Positions 10,724 through 19,533 of a stretch of 64,000 bases of DNA are shown piece by piece. The DNA is taken from positions 62,001 through 126,000 of the forward strand of contig JAJEFB010000048.1 of NCBI GenBank assembly GCA_022820665.1, read 5' to 3'. The DNA is from Anaerolineae bacterium (lineage in GTDB: Bacteria; Chloroflexota; Anaerolineae; Aggregatilineales; Phototrophicaceae). The position numbers and the translations under genes are program-made. Numbering within the stretch: position 1 is the stretch's first letter; each line of letters begins with the position of its first letter. Below the pieces are notes generated by a model, which was not told the DNA's origin, searched no databases, and was given only the letters and a program-made list of their open reading frames with translations.

Positions 10724-10864
10724 TGCGCGGCTGCTGTCCTCTCTAGCGCGCGGCTCTCGGCGCTCAAGCGCGATTCTATAACGAGGTCTTCGTCATCAAG
10801 ATTCCTGGCGCTGTCGCGGTCGGCCACGGGTGATTCTTACACATTTTTCTCAATCCCGCAAAAT

Positions 10865-10893
10865 TGGCAAGCATGGGAGAAGTGTGTTAGATT
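10865..10893 (+). promoter_or_regulatory. Putative sigma70-type promoter of the sugar ABC operon
   Basis: TTGGCA (10865-10870), 17-bp spacer, TTAGAT (10888-10893), about 45 bp upstream of the SBP start. Confidence 0.5.
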
Positions 10894-10939
10894 TTTCAGA
10901 TGAGACGGGCTGATCGAAAGCTATGTTTAGGAGAGAAAA

Positions 10940-12217
10940 ATGTTGAAGAAAAGCATAACGCTAATTTTGCTGCTACTTGTCGCATTGACGTCCTTTTCTG
11001 TTCCAGCCTTCGCGCAGGACGAGGTTACGATAGATTTTTGGATCCCCGGCGGGCGGGGCCGTGATGAGGGAACCGCCGCGGTCATCGCGGCATTTGAAGC
11101 GCAGAATCCGAATATCAAAGTCGAACTGACGGCAATTCCCTTCGGCGAGTTCTTCGATGCATTGCAGGTCGCCTTCGCCGGCAACAGCCCGCCTGACGCC
11201 GCATTGATCGATGGCGTCGGCGTCCAGAATCTTGCCTTCAACGGCGCGCTCTTGCCAATTGAAGATATGTTTAGCGACGAGGACATGGATGATTTCATGG
11301 CCGACCTGGTCGAGATGGTGTCGCTGGATGGTCACATGTTCGGCGCGCCCTGGGCCAATGCCGCCGATGCCATGTATTACAACGTGGATATGTTTGAAGC
11401 TGCCGGCGTCGAAGCGCCGAAGACGCTGGAGGATGGCTGGACCTGGCTCGAATTTGTCGAGAATGTCAACACGGTGCGGGCGCATCAAGCCGAACAGGGC
11501 AATGAGGTTTGGGGCATGATGGGATTCAACAATCCCTTGAGCGGCGCATTCTTCACCTGGACCATCATCCGCAGCGCCAGCAGCCCGGGCGAACCGCTCT
11601 GGGAAACAATCGCGCCGGATTTGTCCACTTTCGCTGGCTATATTGATACGCCGGAAGCGCTGGAAGCCTATGCGTTTTATCAAGGGCTGTATACCGACGG
11701 TTTCATTCCCACGGACAACATCCCCGATGCCTTCCCGAATGGCTTGACGGCCACCTTCTTCGCGATACCGCCGACCGGCACGGTCTTGGCGCGCAACTTC
11801 CCCGATTTGAATTGGGATGTCATGCCCATGCCATATATCAAGACGCCGATCACGCACACCGGTTCCTTCGCGCCCGGCGTCGCCGCCAAGAGCGACAACC
11901 CCGAAGAAGCCAAAGCCTTTGTCAAGTATTTCACCAGCCAGGAAGGCTACGCGACCTATCATAATGTCACCAAGGTCGTGCCCGGGCGCAAGTCCATGCA
12001 AGCGCAGTTGCCCGATTTTCAGGAAGGCTTTCTGGCATTGCTCTTTGATGAAATGGTGGAATGGGGCGTGGCGCGGCCCGGCGGACCGGCGCATACGATC
12101 TTCAATCGCATCATCGCGAGCGACATGATGATTAATATCGCTTTGGGCGGCGACATTGAAGAAGAAGTCGCCAACGCGATCCTGGAAGCCGACGCGCAAC
12201 TCATGCAATTCAGATAA
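10940..12217 (+). CDS. Extracellular sugar-binding protein of an ABC transporter
   Basis: Signal peptide MLKKSITLILLLLVALTSFSVPAFAQD; VTIDFWIPGGRGRDEGTAAVIAAFEAQNPNIKVEL family 1 SBP. Confidence 0.92.
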   Translation: MLKKSITLILLLLVALTSFSVPAFAQDEVTIDFWIPGGRGRDEGTAAVIAAFEAQNPNIKVELTAIPFGEFFDALQVAFAGNSPPDAALIDGVGVQNLAFNGALLPIEDMFSDEDMDDFMADLVEMVSLDGHMFGAPWANAADAMYYNVDMFEAAGVEAPKTLEDGWTWLEFVENVNTVRAHQAEQGNEVWGMMGFNNPLSGAFFTWTIIRSASSPGEPLWETIAPDLSTFAGYIDTPEALEAYAFYQGLYTDGFIPTDNIPDAFPNGLTATFFAIPPTGTVLARNFPDLNWDVMPMPYIKTPITHTGSFAPGVAAKSDNPEEAKAFVKYFTSQEGYATYHNVTKVVPGRKSMQAQLPDFQEGFLALLFDEMVEWGVARPGGPAHTIFNRIIASDMMINIALGGDIEEEVANAILEADAQLMQFR

Positions 12218-12236
12218 AGCGCTTTAGCGATATCCA

Positions 12237-12278
12237 GCTTCCTTTCCCGTTTTCGTCATCGGCGGCGGGAAAGGAAGC
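12237..12278. repeat. Strong intergenic hairpin between SBP and permease genes
   Basis: GCTTCCTTTCCCG / CGGGAAAGGAAGC, perfect 13-bp inverted repeat, 16-nt loop. Confidence 0.8.
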
Positions 12279-12287
12279 ATTCCTAAA

Positions 12288-13181
12288 ATGGCACAAGTAT
12301 TCTCCAAGAGCCGCAACGCGCAGCGCTATCGAGCGGCGTTTTTGCTGTCACTGCCGGCATTGATCGGTCTATTTCTCTTTCATTATTGGCCTATCGCCGA
12401 AACTGTCCGTCTGAGCTTCACCGATTACAAGGTCTTCACCGGCGAATTCACTTTCACGGGTCTTAAGAACTATGACCTGGCTCGCAGCGATCCGATCCTT
12501 TTGTTGTCTTTGCGAAATACGGCGCTTTTCTTTCTGATCAAAGTGCCGCTGCAAATGGCTTTGGGGCTGTGCCTGGCAATGCTCGTCTCCAAGCCGGGCC
12601 GAGACTCCACCCTGCTGCGCACGTTAATTCTCTTCCCGGCAGTCACTTCAATGGTGGTTGCGTCCATCGTCTGGGGCATGATGTTCCATTCCGACATTGG
12701 TATCGTGAACAGCCTGCTGGAGTCTCTTGGTTTGCCCGCCCAAGGTTTCTTGCGCGACAGGCATCAAGCCTTGCCCGTCCTGGCGTCAATCACAATCTGG
12801 AAAGATGTCGGCTTGAGCATGATCTTCTACCTGGCCGGGCTGCTGGCGATCCCGGCTGTATATTACGAGGCGGCGCGGATTGATGGCGCCGGGCGCTGGG
12901 AGATATTCCGATTCATCACGCTGCCGCTGCTCAACCGCACGCATGTTTTCGTGCTGGTGACGAGCACGATCGCCGCCTTCAAGATCTTTGTGCCGGTTGA
13001 AGTGCTCACTGACGGTGGTCCGTCTAACGCCACGCGCGTGATCGTTCATTATATTTTCCATCTCGCTTTCCGCTTCAACCGTTTCAGTTACGCGACCGCG
13101 CTCTCGGTCATCCTGGCGATCCTGCTCATCGCCATCAGCATCTTTCAGTTGCGCATAACCCGGGACGATGATGATGACTGA
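12288..13181 (+). CDS. Carbohydrate ABC transporter permease
   Basis: YYEAARIDGAGRWEIFRFITLPLL EAA motif; multi-pass. Confidence 0.92.
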   Translation: MAQVFSKSRNAQRYRAAFLLSLPALIGLFLFHYWPIAETVRLSFTDYKVFTGEFTFTGLKNYDLARSDPILLLSLRNTALFFLIKVPLQMALGLCLAMLVSKPGRDSTLLRTLILFPAVTSMVVASIVWGMMFHSDIGIVNSLLESLGLPAQGFLRDRHQALPVLASITIWKDVGLSMIFYLAGLLAIPAVYYEAARIDGAGRWEIFRFITLPLLNRTHVFVLVTSTIAAFKIFVPVEVLTDGGPSNATRVIVHYIFHLAFRFNRFSYATALSVILAILLIAISIFQLRITRDDDDD

Positions 13182-14046
13182 GGCGGGACGGATCACAGCG
13201 CCAAACCCCGGTCGAGCATTTAGCATGGCGTCGCTGTCGCGGGTTGCTTTGTATCTGGTTATCGTGGCGGTCTTCGCCACGCCCTATCTGTGGATCGCCG
13301 GCTCGACCTTCAAAACCCGGCAGGATCTCTTTGACGATCTCTATCCTGTTTCGATCAAGACCTTCGTGCCGAGCAATCCAACGCTGGAGAACTTGACGGG
13401 CTTGTTTACCCAGACAAATTTCGCGCAGGCTTTTCTCAATAGCGTCTTGGTGGCGGCGATGTCGGTGACTTTCGCGGTCACGATCAACAGCATGATCGCC
13501 TTTGTGCTGGCCTGGCTCAAATTTCCGGGCAGGCGTTTGCTATTTCTGGTGATTTTGGCGACGCTTACCATCGCCTTTGAAGCCAAGCTGATTCCGCTCT
13601 TTCTCACGATGCAGCAATTGCGCATCGATAATACGCTGCCATCAATCTTCCTGCCCTGGATAACAGACGCTTTCATCATTTTCTTGCTGCGGCAGCACTT
13701 CGCCGAGTTGCCGCAGGATCTGTATGACGCCGCCGTCATAGACGGCTGCTCTTTTTTCCGAATGTACTGGCAGGTGATGCTGCCCAATATCACGCCGGCT
13801 TTGGTCAGCGCCGCTTTTATCAAGTTCATTTTTTCCTGGGATTCTTTCATCTGGCCTTCGATCGTTATCACTGACGAGTCAAAGACAGTCATAACAGTCG
13901 CCTTGGCGAAATTGTTCAGCGACGAATATATACGCTGGGAACTGGTCTTCGCCGGCTCTTTCGTGGCGACGGTCCCGGTGGTGGTCATTTTCGTTTTCTT
14001 GCAGCGATATTATGTGCAAGGCTTCGTCCGCTCGGGCTTAAAATAG
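13168..14046 (+). CDS. Carbohydrate ABC transporter permease
   Basis: LYDAAVIDGCSFFRMYWQVMLPNITPAL EAA motif; overlaps upstream permease. Confidence 0.92.
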   Translation: MMMTEAGRITAPNPGRAFSMASLSRVALYLVIVAVFATPYLWIAGSTFKTRQDLFDDLYPVSIKTFVPSNPTLENLTGLFTQTNFAQAFLNSVLVAAMSVTFAVTINSMIAFVLAWLKFPGRRLLFLVILATLTIAFEAKLIPLFLTMQQLRIDNTLPSIFLPWITDAFIIFLLRQHFAELPQDLYDAAVIDGCSFFRMYWQVMLPNITPALVSAAFIKFIFSWDSFIWPSIVITDESKTVITVALAKLFSDEYIRWELVFAGSFVATVPVVVIFVFLQRYYVQGFVRSGLK

Positions 14047-14060
14047 CGAGGTTTGAATTG

Positions 14061-15428
14061 ATGAACGTGATTCTGCTTGTTTCGGACACGCTGCGCCGAG
14101 ACTATTTGCCCTGCTACGGCAATCGGGAGGTCATCACGCCAAATCTGGACCGATTCGCCGAAACGGCGCTGATATTCGAGGACTGTTATGCGGCATCTTT
14201 TCCGACGGTTCCCGCGCGTGCGGACTTGATGACCGGGCGCTATACCTTTGTCTATTTGCCCTGGGGTCCATTACCGCAATCCGAGGTGACACTTGCCGGA
14301 TTGATCAGCGAAGCGGGCTATCGCAGCGCAGCGATAGCCGATACGCCGTTTCTTGCGCGGCGAGGCTATGGACAGGATCGCGGCTTCCAGGAGTTCATAT
14401 ACGTCCGCGGGCAGTTGGATGGTACGGAACGCGCCTATCGTCATCGACAGCGTCAGGTCTCGGAAATCGAGGGCTACTGCGCGCCCAAGACCTTGGTAGA
14501 AGCAGCGGACTGGCTGGAACGCCATCACGAGGATCCCTTCTTTCTCTATATCGATACCTGGGACCCGCACGAGCCTTGGGATCCGCCTGCCTATTACGTA
14601 AAACCCTATATGGCGGATTACCGCGGCGAGGTCATCGCGCCGAGTTACTGGGAGCATCAAGATGACGGCGTGACCGAGCGCGACCTGGAAATCGCGCGCG
14701 CCTGCTACATGGGCGAAATTTCGATGGTCGATCACTGGTTCGGCTACTTGATGGAACGGGTACGGGTACTCAACCTGCTGGACGACACCGCGATCATATT
14801 TGTTTCGGACCACGGTTTTTATTTTGGCGAGCATGGCTTGTTCGGCAAACGGCGCTTCCGTTGGCCCGATGGTAGTGGCTTCGAAGAAGGCTTCGCCAAA
14901 GGGTTGACCGTGCATCAGCGACAGGTGCATCGGTCTCCGCTGCACAACGAGGTAATACAGGCGCCGCTGCTCGCTTACCTGCCGGGAGTAGCTGGCCGAC
15001 GTGTACCCGGTCTGCTGTCACTGCCGGATATCATGCCGACAATACTGAACTTGCTGGAGCTGGAGATTCCGGCGCGGACACAGGCAAAATCGGCGCTGCC
15101 TCTGCTAAAGGGCGAAGCGATTCACGACCAGGTTGTAACAAGCGCGCCCTTTGAAGAAGTGGGCGAATTGTCTAAGACGGTGGATGGGCAGAATCGCGTT
15201 GTAATGGAGATTTCACCAAGTTCGATTACCGACGGCGAGTGGGATCTGCTGTTTGGAATCGAGGGGCAGAAGGTGGAATTGTATCGTACCAAAGAGGATG
15301 CCGGTCATCAGCAGGACTTGAGCGACAGGTACCCTGAGATCGTCGAGGCAATGCACAGTCGGTATGTCCAGTGGCTAATGTCCATTGATACGCCAGAACG
15401 ATATTTGGCGCCGCGACGACGCCTGTAG
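14061..15428 (+). CDS. Sulfatase-family (alkaline phosphatase superfamily) hydrolase with Thr at the formylglycine position
   Basis: SFPTVPARADLMTGR (TxPxR instead of C/SxPxR); metal-site SDTLRRD and SDHGFYFGEHGLFGKR retained. The track starts at TTG 14058. Confidence 0.85.
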   Translation: MNVILLVSDTLRRDYLPCYGNREVITPNLDRFAETALIFEDCYAASFPTVPARADLMTGRYTFVYLPWGPLPQSEVTLAGLISEAGYRSAAIADTPFLARRGYGQDRGFQEFIYVRGQLDGTERAYRHRQRQVSEIEGYCAPKTLVEAADWLERHHEDPFFLYIDTWDPHEPWDPPAYYVKPYMADYRGEVIAPSYWEHQDDGVTERDLEIARACYMGEISMVDHWFGYLMERVRVLNLLDDTAIIFVSDHGFYFGEHGLFGKRRFRWPDGSGFEEGFAKGLTVHQRQVHRSPLHNEVIQAPLLAYLPGVAGRRVPGLLSLPDIMPTILNLLELEIPARTQAKSALPLLKGEAIHDQVVTSAPFEEVGELSKTVDGQNRVVMEISPSSITDGEWDLLFGIEGQKVELYRTKEDAGHQQDLSDRYPEIVEAMHSRYVQWLMSIDTPERYLAPRRRL

Positions 15429-15455
15429 AGAGCTCCGATACCCCTTTTTTACAAA

Positions 15456-15586
15456 CCCCTTCTAAATCTCCCCCATTGCAATGGGTCGCGTAGACACTGA
15501 CCTCCGGGGAGACTTGCTCGCGTTGCGCGAAACTCCCGTTCTATTTCGGATGCGTCCGAAGTGGATGGGGCCGGGGGATGGGTTAG
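15456..15586. repeat. Dispersed ~130 bp repeat, copy A
   Basis: Near-identical to 19224..19356; contains CATTGCAATG palindrome and TTCGGATGCGTCCGAA hairpin. Confidence 0.85.
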
Positions 15587-15630
15587 AAAAAGCGCGGTTG
15601 CATGACCCAGTAGCGGACAAGCCTTATAAA

Positions 15631-15660
15631 GCCGTTCCAGGGCAGTAGCCCTGGAACGGC
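15631..15660. terminator. Strong hairpin between convergent genes (possible bidirectional terminator)
   Basis: GCCGTTCCAGGGC-AGTA-GCCCTGGAACGGC, perfect 13-bp stem with tetraloop, but no clear T-tract. Confidence 0.45.
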
Positions 15661-15766
15661 GCGTCATGTCATTTCATCTTGCTACGGAACTGCGGCGCTG
15701 CAACGCGCATGTCATATAGCTGCAATGCGGCGATATGTCGCTCGCAAAGCCCCGTCCAGGCATAGC

Positions 15767-18655
15767 CTAGCTGGAGTCGCTGGCGACCAGCGCGACGACG
15801 CCCGGTTGGTTGATCTGGCCGCAGGTCATGCCCTCGCTTACATAAGTCTCGACCGCATGTACGGTTCGCTCGGATGTAGCCGTATCGATAAAGGCGAGCT
15901 CGCCCGGGGTTGCGAAGCAGACCTCCGTTCCCGGGGCAAAGTAGGAAGCTTCCGGCGAACAATAAGGACGCAACAGCCACTGGCCGACGGACAGTATATC
16001 TGACGCGAGATTATTGTGGCGTCTGAGGACTTCCACCGTTGTATCGTATTGGATCGCCAAACGAAACAGATTGTCATTTTCAGACACGATGTGCATACAG
16101 TCGTTATTGGACCGCCACAACCTCATGGCGAATCTAATGCCCTCCAGCGCCGGGTGTTTGTCGATCGTAATCGTGTCAATCTCCGCGCATTCCACGTCAT
16201 CGTCGGACGACCTCACGATGATACGATCGTTCACGGGGCAGATATATAGCTCAGGCGTGGGCGTGGGCGTTTGAGTCGCGGGCCTGGGGGTCGCGGTGTC
16301 ATCGGGCTCGGGCGGGTCATCGTCAGGTTCATCAGTCGGCTCTGGAGGTGGCGCGGGCGGCGGATCGGGCGCCCTCGGGTATTCGTACGCGCCGACGTCA
16401 CAGTTGCCGTATTGCGGGCGGGCGGTGTCGGGTTGATCATCAAGCAAACAGTACATCGGATCAGCGGCGTCAATCGCCGGACTTCCCCATTGGAGCGGGT
16501 GGTGCGGCGGATTACCGGTGAGTCCGCCAATCTGGGGATCGTTGTTCGCGCCCGTGTTCTGCGCCTCGGCGACGATGACTTGCTGAGCCTGCGCTTGGCC
16601 GATTGCGCCCACTTCTTGACTCTCGGCTGTTTGAGGCGTACAAGACCCGTCCTGGATGATGTTGCCGGCGAACTCGATAATGATGTTGGGATTGGGTCCG
16701 CTGTGGCAATCGCCGCCGCTCTTGCTGTCTGTAATCAAGGTATTACGGATCTTGAAGTTGCCCGTCCAGCCGATTATGGCAATGCCGCCACCTTGCTCTT
16801 CCGCCGAATTGTAAGCCCAGGTCGTATGCGTGAGAGTCACGAAAGAGCTAAACGAACTCAAGCCCCCGCCTTCTCTGGCGCTGTTGTTGCTGAAGGTGCT
16901 GTTCGTGATGTCAAGTGTGGTTTGACTGCTTTCGATCGCGCCGCCTTCGTCGGCTACGTTTTCGACAAAGGTGCTTTTATTGATAGTCGCGATGCCGCCC
17001 GCGGTTTTCAAAGCGCCGCCGTCTTCGGTAGCCATGTTTTTCTTGAAAGTGGCGCCCACGATGTCCAGCGTGTTCAAGCCGGTAGAGCTGATGAAGTAGA
17101 CGCCGCCGCCGTGGCTCTTCACGGTCATGTTTCCGCTGAACTCAGTATCGGCAATATCAACATCGCTGTCGATGGCGTAGATGCCGCCGCCGATGTCATT
17201 GGCTTTGCTATCCTTAATCACGCTGTCGCTAACGCTCAGAGAACCGCTGTTGACATATATACCGCCGCCCACGGTCGAAGCCAAGCCTTTGGTTATGGTC
17301 AAATCATTAACGCCTAGCTGCCCGCCAACTACCATGAGAACGCGGTGTTCGGCATCGCCGGAGATGGTGTGGCCGCCGCCCTCGATGTGAACTGGGCTCG
17401 TTATGGACGGCAATGGCGCCGTCAAGGTGACATTCTTCGTCAACAGGATGATGTCGTCGCCGGCGTAGGGCGGATTCCTGTCGTCGTACGGGTCGCCCCC
17501 CGCCTCGCAATCGTCATTGCCGTCGGAGTCGCCACTCTCTTCTACCTGGGCATTGCCATTGGCGGAGCGGATCGCGTTTGCCAGGCTGCAATTGTCGTCC
17601 ACTGTGATGACACAGGGGAGCGGGATCGTCGTCGAAACGCTCGAAATATTCGTCGAGCTAGGGAAATCCACATCCATCGTCGTGGTCTGGCCGCAATAAT
17701 CCTCATCATTGATGACCCAGGTCGCTGCCGTCGCCTCCTCACCCTCTTTTTCTTGATCGTCTTGAGCATTGAAATAGGGGAGCCAGTGAGCCGACGTAAT
17801 GGTTTGATCGCCGCCGCTCAGCGCGCAGCTCAGTACGTGCTGGCTGTTTTCGATCAGGTTTTCACAGCTTACGGTCAGGGTGTCGACTGGCTCCGGCGCG
17901 CACTCAAGCGTAATTGTGGTTTCGGCCGCCGGAAGAATTCTGTCGCCAGCCTGCGCCTCCACCTCGACATCCGTGCTCTGGCCGCAATATTCATCGGCGA
18001 TAACCCAGTTCACCGAGGGACGGTCTGTTGTTTGAGCGTATTGAACCTCGAAACTGGGGGTCCATTCAGCGGAGGTTATCGTTAGATCGCCGGCGGTCGC
18101 CGCGCATTGCAGGATGTTGTGGTTGTCGCCGGTCGAGATCTCGCAGCTTAGCGATACGGTGACAACTGCCGTTGGCGTTGCGGTTGCTGTTGGTGTTGTC
18201 GTTGGCGTAGACGTCGGCAGCGCAGTAGTCGGAAAGTCGATCCTGACAAAGTCTGACTGTTCGCTGCGATCATTGCCGCGAATGCTTTTGACCCGATAGG
18301 CGTACCGCACGCCTGGCTCGGTGGCGGTGGTGTCGGTGTAAGTAGTGTCGCTGTCGCCGGTATTATCCACCAGGGTCGTTAGTTCGACTTCGCCTTCCCT
18401 GGGACGACGGCGCAAGATTTCATAGCCGTCTACCGTTCCAGCCGGCGCCGTCCAACTTAAGGCGACGCCCTCGGCGATGACGCGCGCCGTCAAGTTAGTC
18501 GGCGCCGCTAGTGGAGGTTCCTGCGCCAAGACTGGACTCCGCGGCACGGCGCCCAGGGAGAAGGCGCAAAGCAGCGCAAGAATAAGGAACGGAAGGATGA
18601 CCTTCCGGGGACAGATCTTTGTTCTCATCCCGTAAATGCAGAGAATCATGTTCAC
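15767..18655 (-). CDS. Large secreted surface protein: Fn3-like domain, tandem Ig-like domains, CSLREX-like segment, right-handed beta-helix repeats, proline-rich linkers, LysM
   Basis: DNCSLANAIRSANGNAQ; repeated GGGIYV...VIKDSKANDIGGGIY...FSGNMTVKSHGGGVYF; HIVSENDNLFRLAIQYDTTVEVLRRHNNLASDILSVGQWLLRP (LysM); N-terminal hydrophobic signal. Confidence 0.85.
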   Translation of the reverse strand: MNMILCIYGMRTKICPRKVILPFLILALLCAFSLGAVPRSPVLAQEPPLAAPTNLTARVIAEGVALSWTAPAGTVDGYEILRRRPREGEVELTTLVDNTGDSDTTYTDTTATEPGVRYAYRVKSIRGNDRSEQSDFVRIDFPTTALPTSTPTTTPTATATPTAVVTVSLSCEISTGDNHNILQCAATAGDLTITSAEWTPSFEVQYAQTTDRPSVNWVIADEYCGQSTDVEVEAQAGDRILPAAETTITLECAPEPVDTLTVSCENLIENSQHVLSCALSGGDQTITSAHWLPYFNAQDDQEKEGEEATAATWVINDEDYCGQTTTMDVDFPSSTNISSVSTTIPLPCVITVDDNCSLANAIRSANGNAQVEESGDSDGNDDCEAGGDPYDDRNPPYAGDDIILLTKNVTLTAPLPSITSPVHIEGGGHTISGDAEHRVLMVVGGQLGVNDLTITKGLASTVGGGIYVNSGSLSVSDSVIKDSKANDIGGGIYAIDSDVDIADTEFSGNMTVKSHGGGVYFISSTGLNTLDIVGATFKKNMATEDGGALKTAGGIATINKSTFVENVADEGGAIESSQTTLDITNSTFSNNSAREGGGLSSFSSFVTLTHTTWAYNSAEEQGGGIAIIGWTGNFKIRNTLITDSKSGGDCHSGPNPNIIIEFAGNIIQDGSCTPQTAESQEVGAIGQAQAQQVIVAEAQNTGANNDPQIGGLTGNPPHHPLQWGSPAIDAADPMYCLLDDQPDTARPQYGNCDVGAYEYPRAPDPPPAPPPEPTDEPDDDPPEPDDTATPRPATQTPTPTPELYICPVNDRIIVRSSDDDVECAEIDTITIDKHPALEGIRFAMRLWRSNNDCMHIVSENDNLFRLAIQYDTTVEVLRRHNNLASDILSVGQWLLRPYCSPEASYFAPGTEVCFATPGELAFIDTATSERTVHAVETYVSEGMTCGQINQPGVVALVASDSS

Positions 18656-18807
18656 CCTTCCTTTCGACTTCGCTTGGGCTTTTCGATCTGGTGCTGCTGG
18701 CGAGCGGTCGCCAACAGCCAGACAGCAGCTTCAACCAAGCGATATATGTAACCGAGTCGACGAGACTCGTCCGCATTAAAAAGAAGCGGCCTCGCAGTTT
18801 GGTTCAT
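18652..18807 (-). CDS. Small hypothetical protein (51 aa) just upstream of the surface protein gene
   Basis: MNQTARPLLFNADESRRLGYIYRLVEAAVWLLATARQQHQIEKPKRSRKEG; ATG preceded by AGAGGAGATAGT (strong SD). Confidence 0.5.
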   Translation of the reverse strand: MNQTARPLLFNADESRRLGYIYRLVEAAVWLLATARQQHQIEKPKRSRKEG

Positions 18808-19223
18808 ACTATCTCCTCTTGAACTCGCGCCAATCCGTGTTTTTTGGTAAAAGGACATATTACAGCGCAAATGTTGCTAAGGCATACGTTATTGTATAAC
18901 CCAATGGAAAAACGCACTTAGCTATTTCCGCTTAATTTAGCAATCCCGCTTTCTTGCCCAAGATGTAAGGCGAATGACGCGGATTAAACGACAGGAGGCG
19001 CTCTAAAAGTCGCCCGGGCAAAGGGGCGCGTCCTGCGCGTTTTGGAGCGTCGGCAAGGAGGCGAAATCTTGCGCGACGGCGGACACATCAATGGATAAAG
19101 TTACGGCAGCCTCGCTAATACTGGATATAAATGCCGATGGCAGCCGTCCATCGGTCTTTTCTGTTATCTCATTTAACACATCCCCTCGCATGAGCAAGCG
19201 CAAGTTAAGTCACGCAAATTTAA

Positions 19224-19356
19224 CTCCCTCTAAATCTCCCTCATTGCAATGGGTCGCGTAGACACTGACCCTCCGGGGAGACTTGCTCGCGCTGTGCGAA
19301 ACTTCCCTTCTACTTCGGATGCGTCCGAAGTGGAAGGTGGCCGGGGATGGGGTTAG
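19224..19356. repeat. Dispersed ~130 bp repeat, copy B
   Basis: Same orientation and near-identical to 15456..15586; contains CTTCGGA-TGCG-TCCGAAG hairpin. Confidence 0.85.
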
Positions 19357-19533
19357 CTGGCGCGAATTTCGCAATACTTAACTTGGTTCTACTTGGGTTA
19401 ATATGCCGGCCTGCGCTTTCCTCGCGTCGGCGACAGGTTATACCATGACGAATCCGCAACATTGCCATATCCCTTTGTTCCAAGCCTGGTGTATACTCCC
19501 CCGCATTTATCTATCCGCGCCAGGAACTATTGC

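Noticed and set aside
10973-12208. 411-aa minus-strand ORF spanning the sugar SBP gene
   Set aside because: Antisense shadow ORF in GC-rich coding DNA; the plus strand has a signal peptide, family motifs and a promoter
16271-17317. 348-aa plus-strand ORF inside the surface-protein gene
   Set aside because: Antisense to a repeat-rich real gene; composition typical of reverse-complement translation
19003-19203. 66-aa minus-strand ORF (MRLLMRGDVLNEITEKTDGRLPSAFISSISEAAVTLSIDVSAVAQDFASLPTLQNAQDAPLCPGDF), protein-like composition
   Set aside because: No convincing ribosome-binding site and no recognisable family; possible peptide or gene remnant, but insufficient support to call
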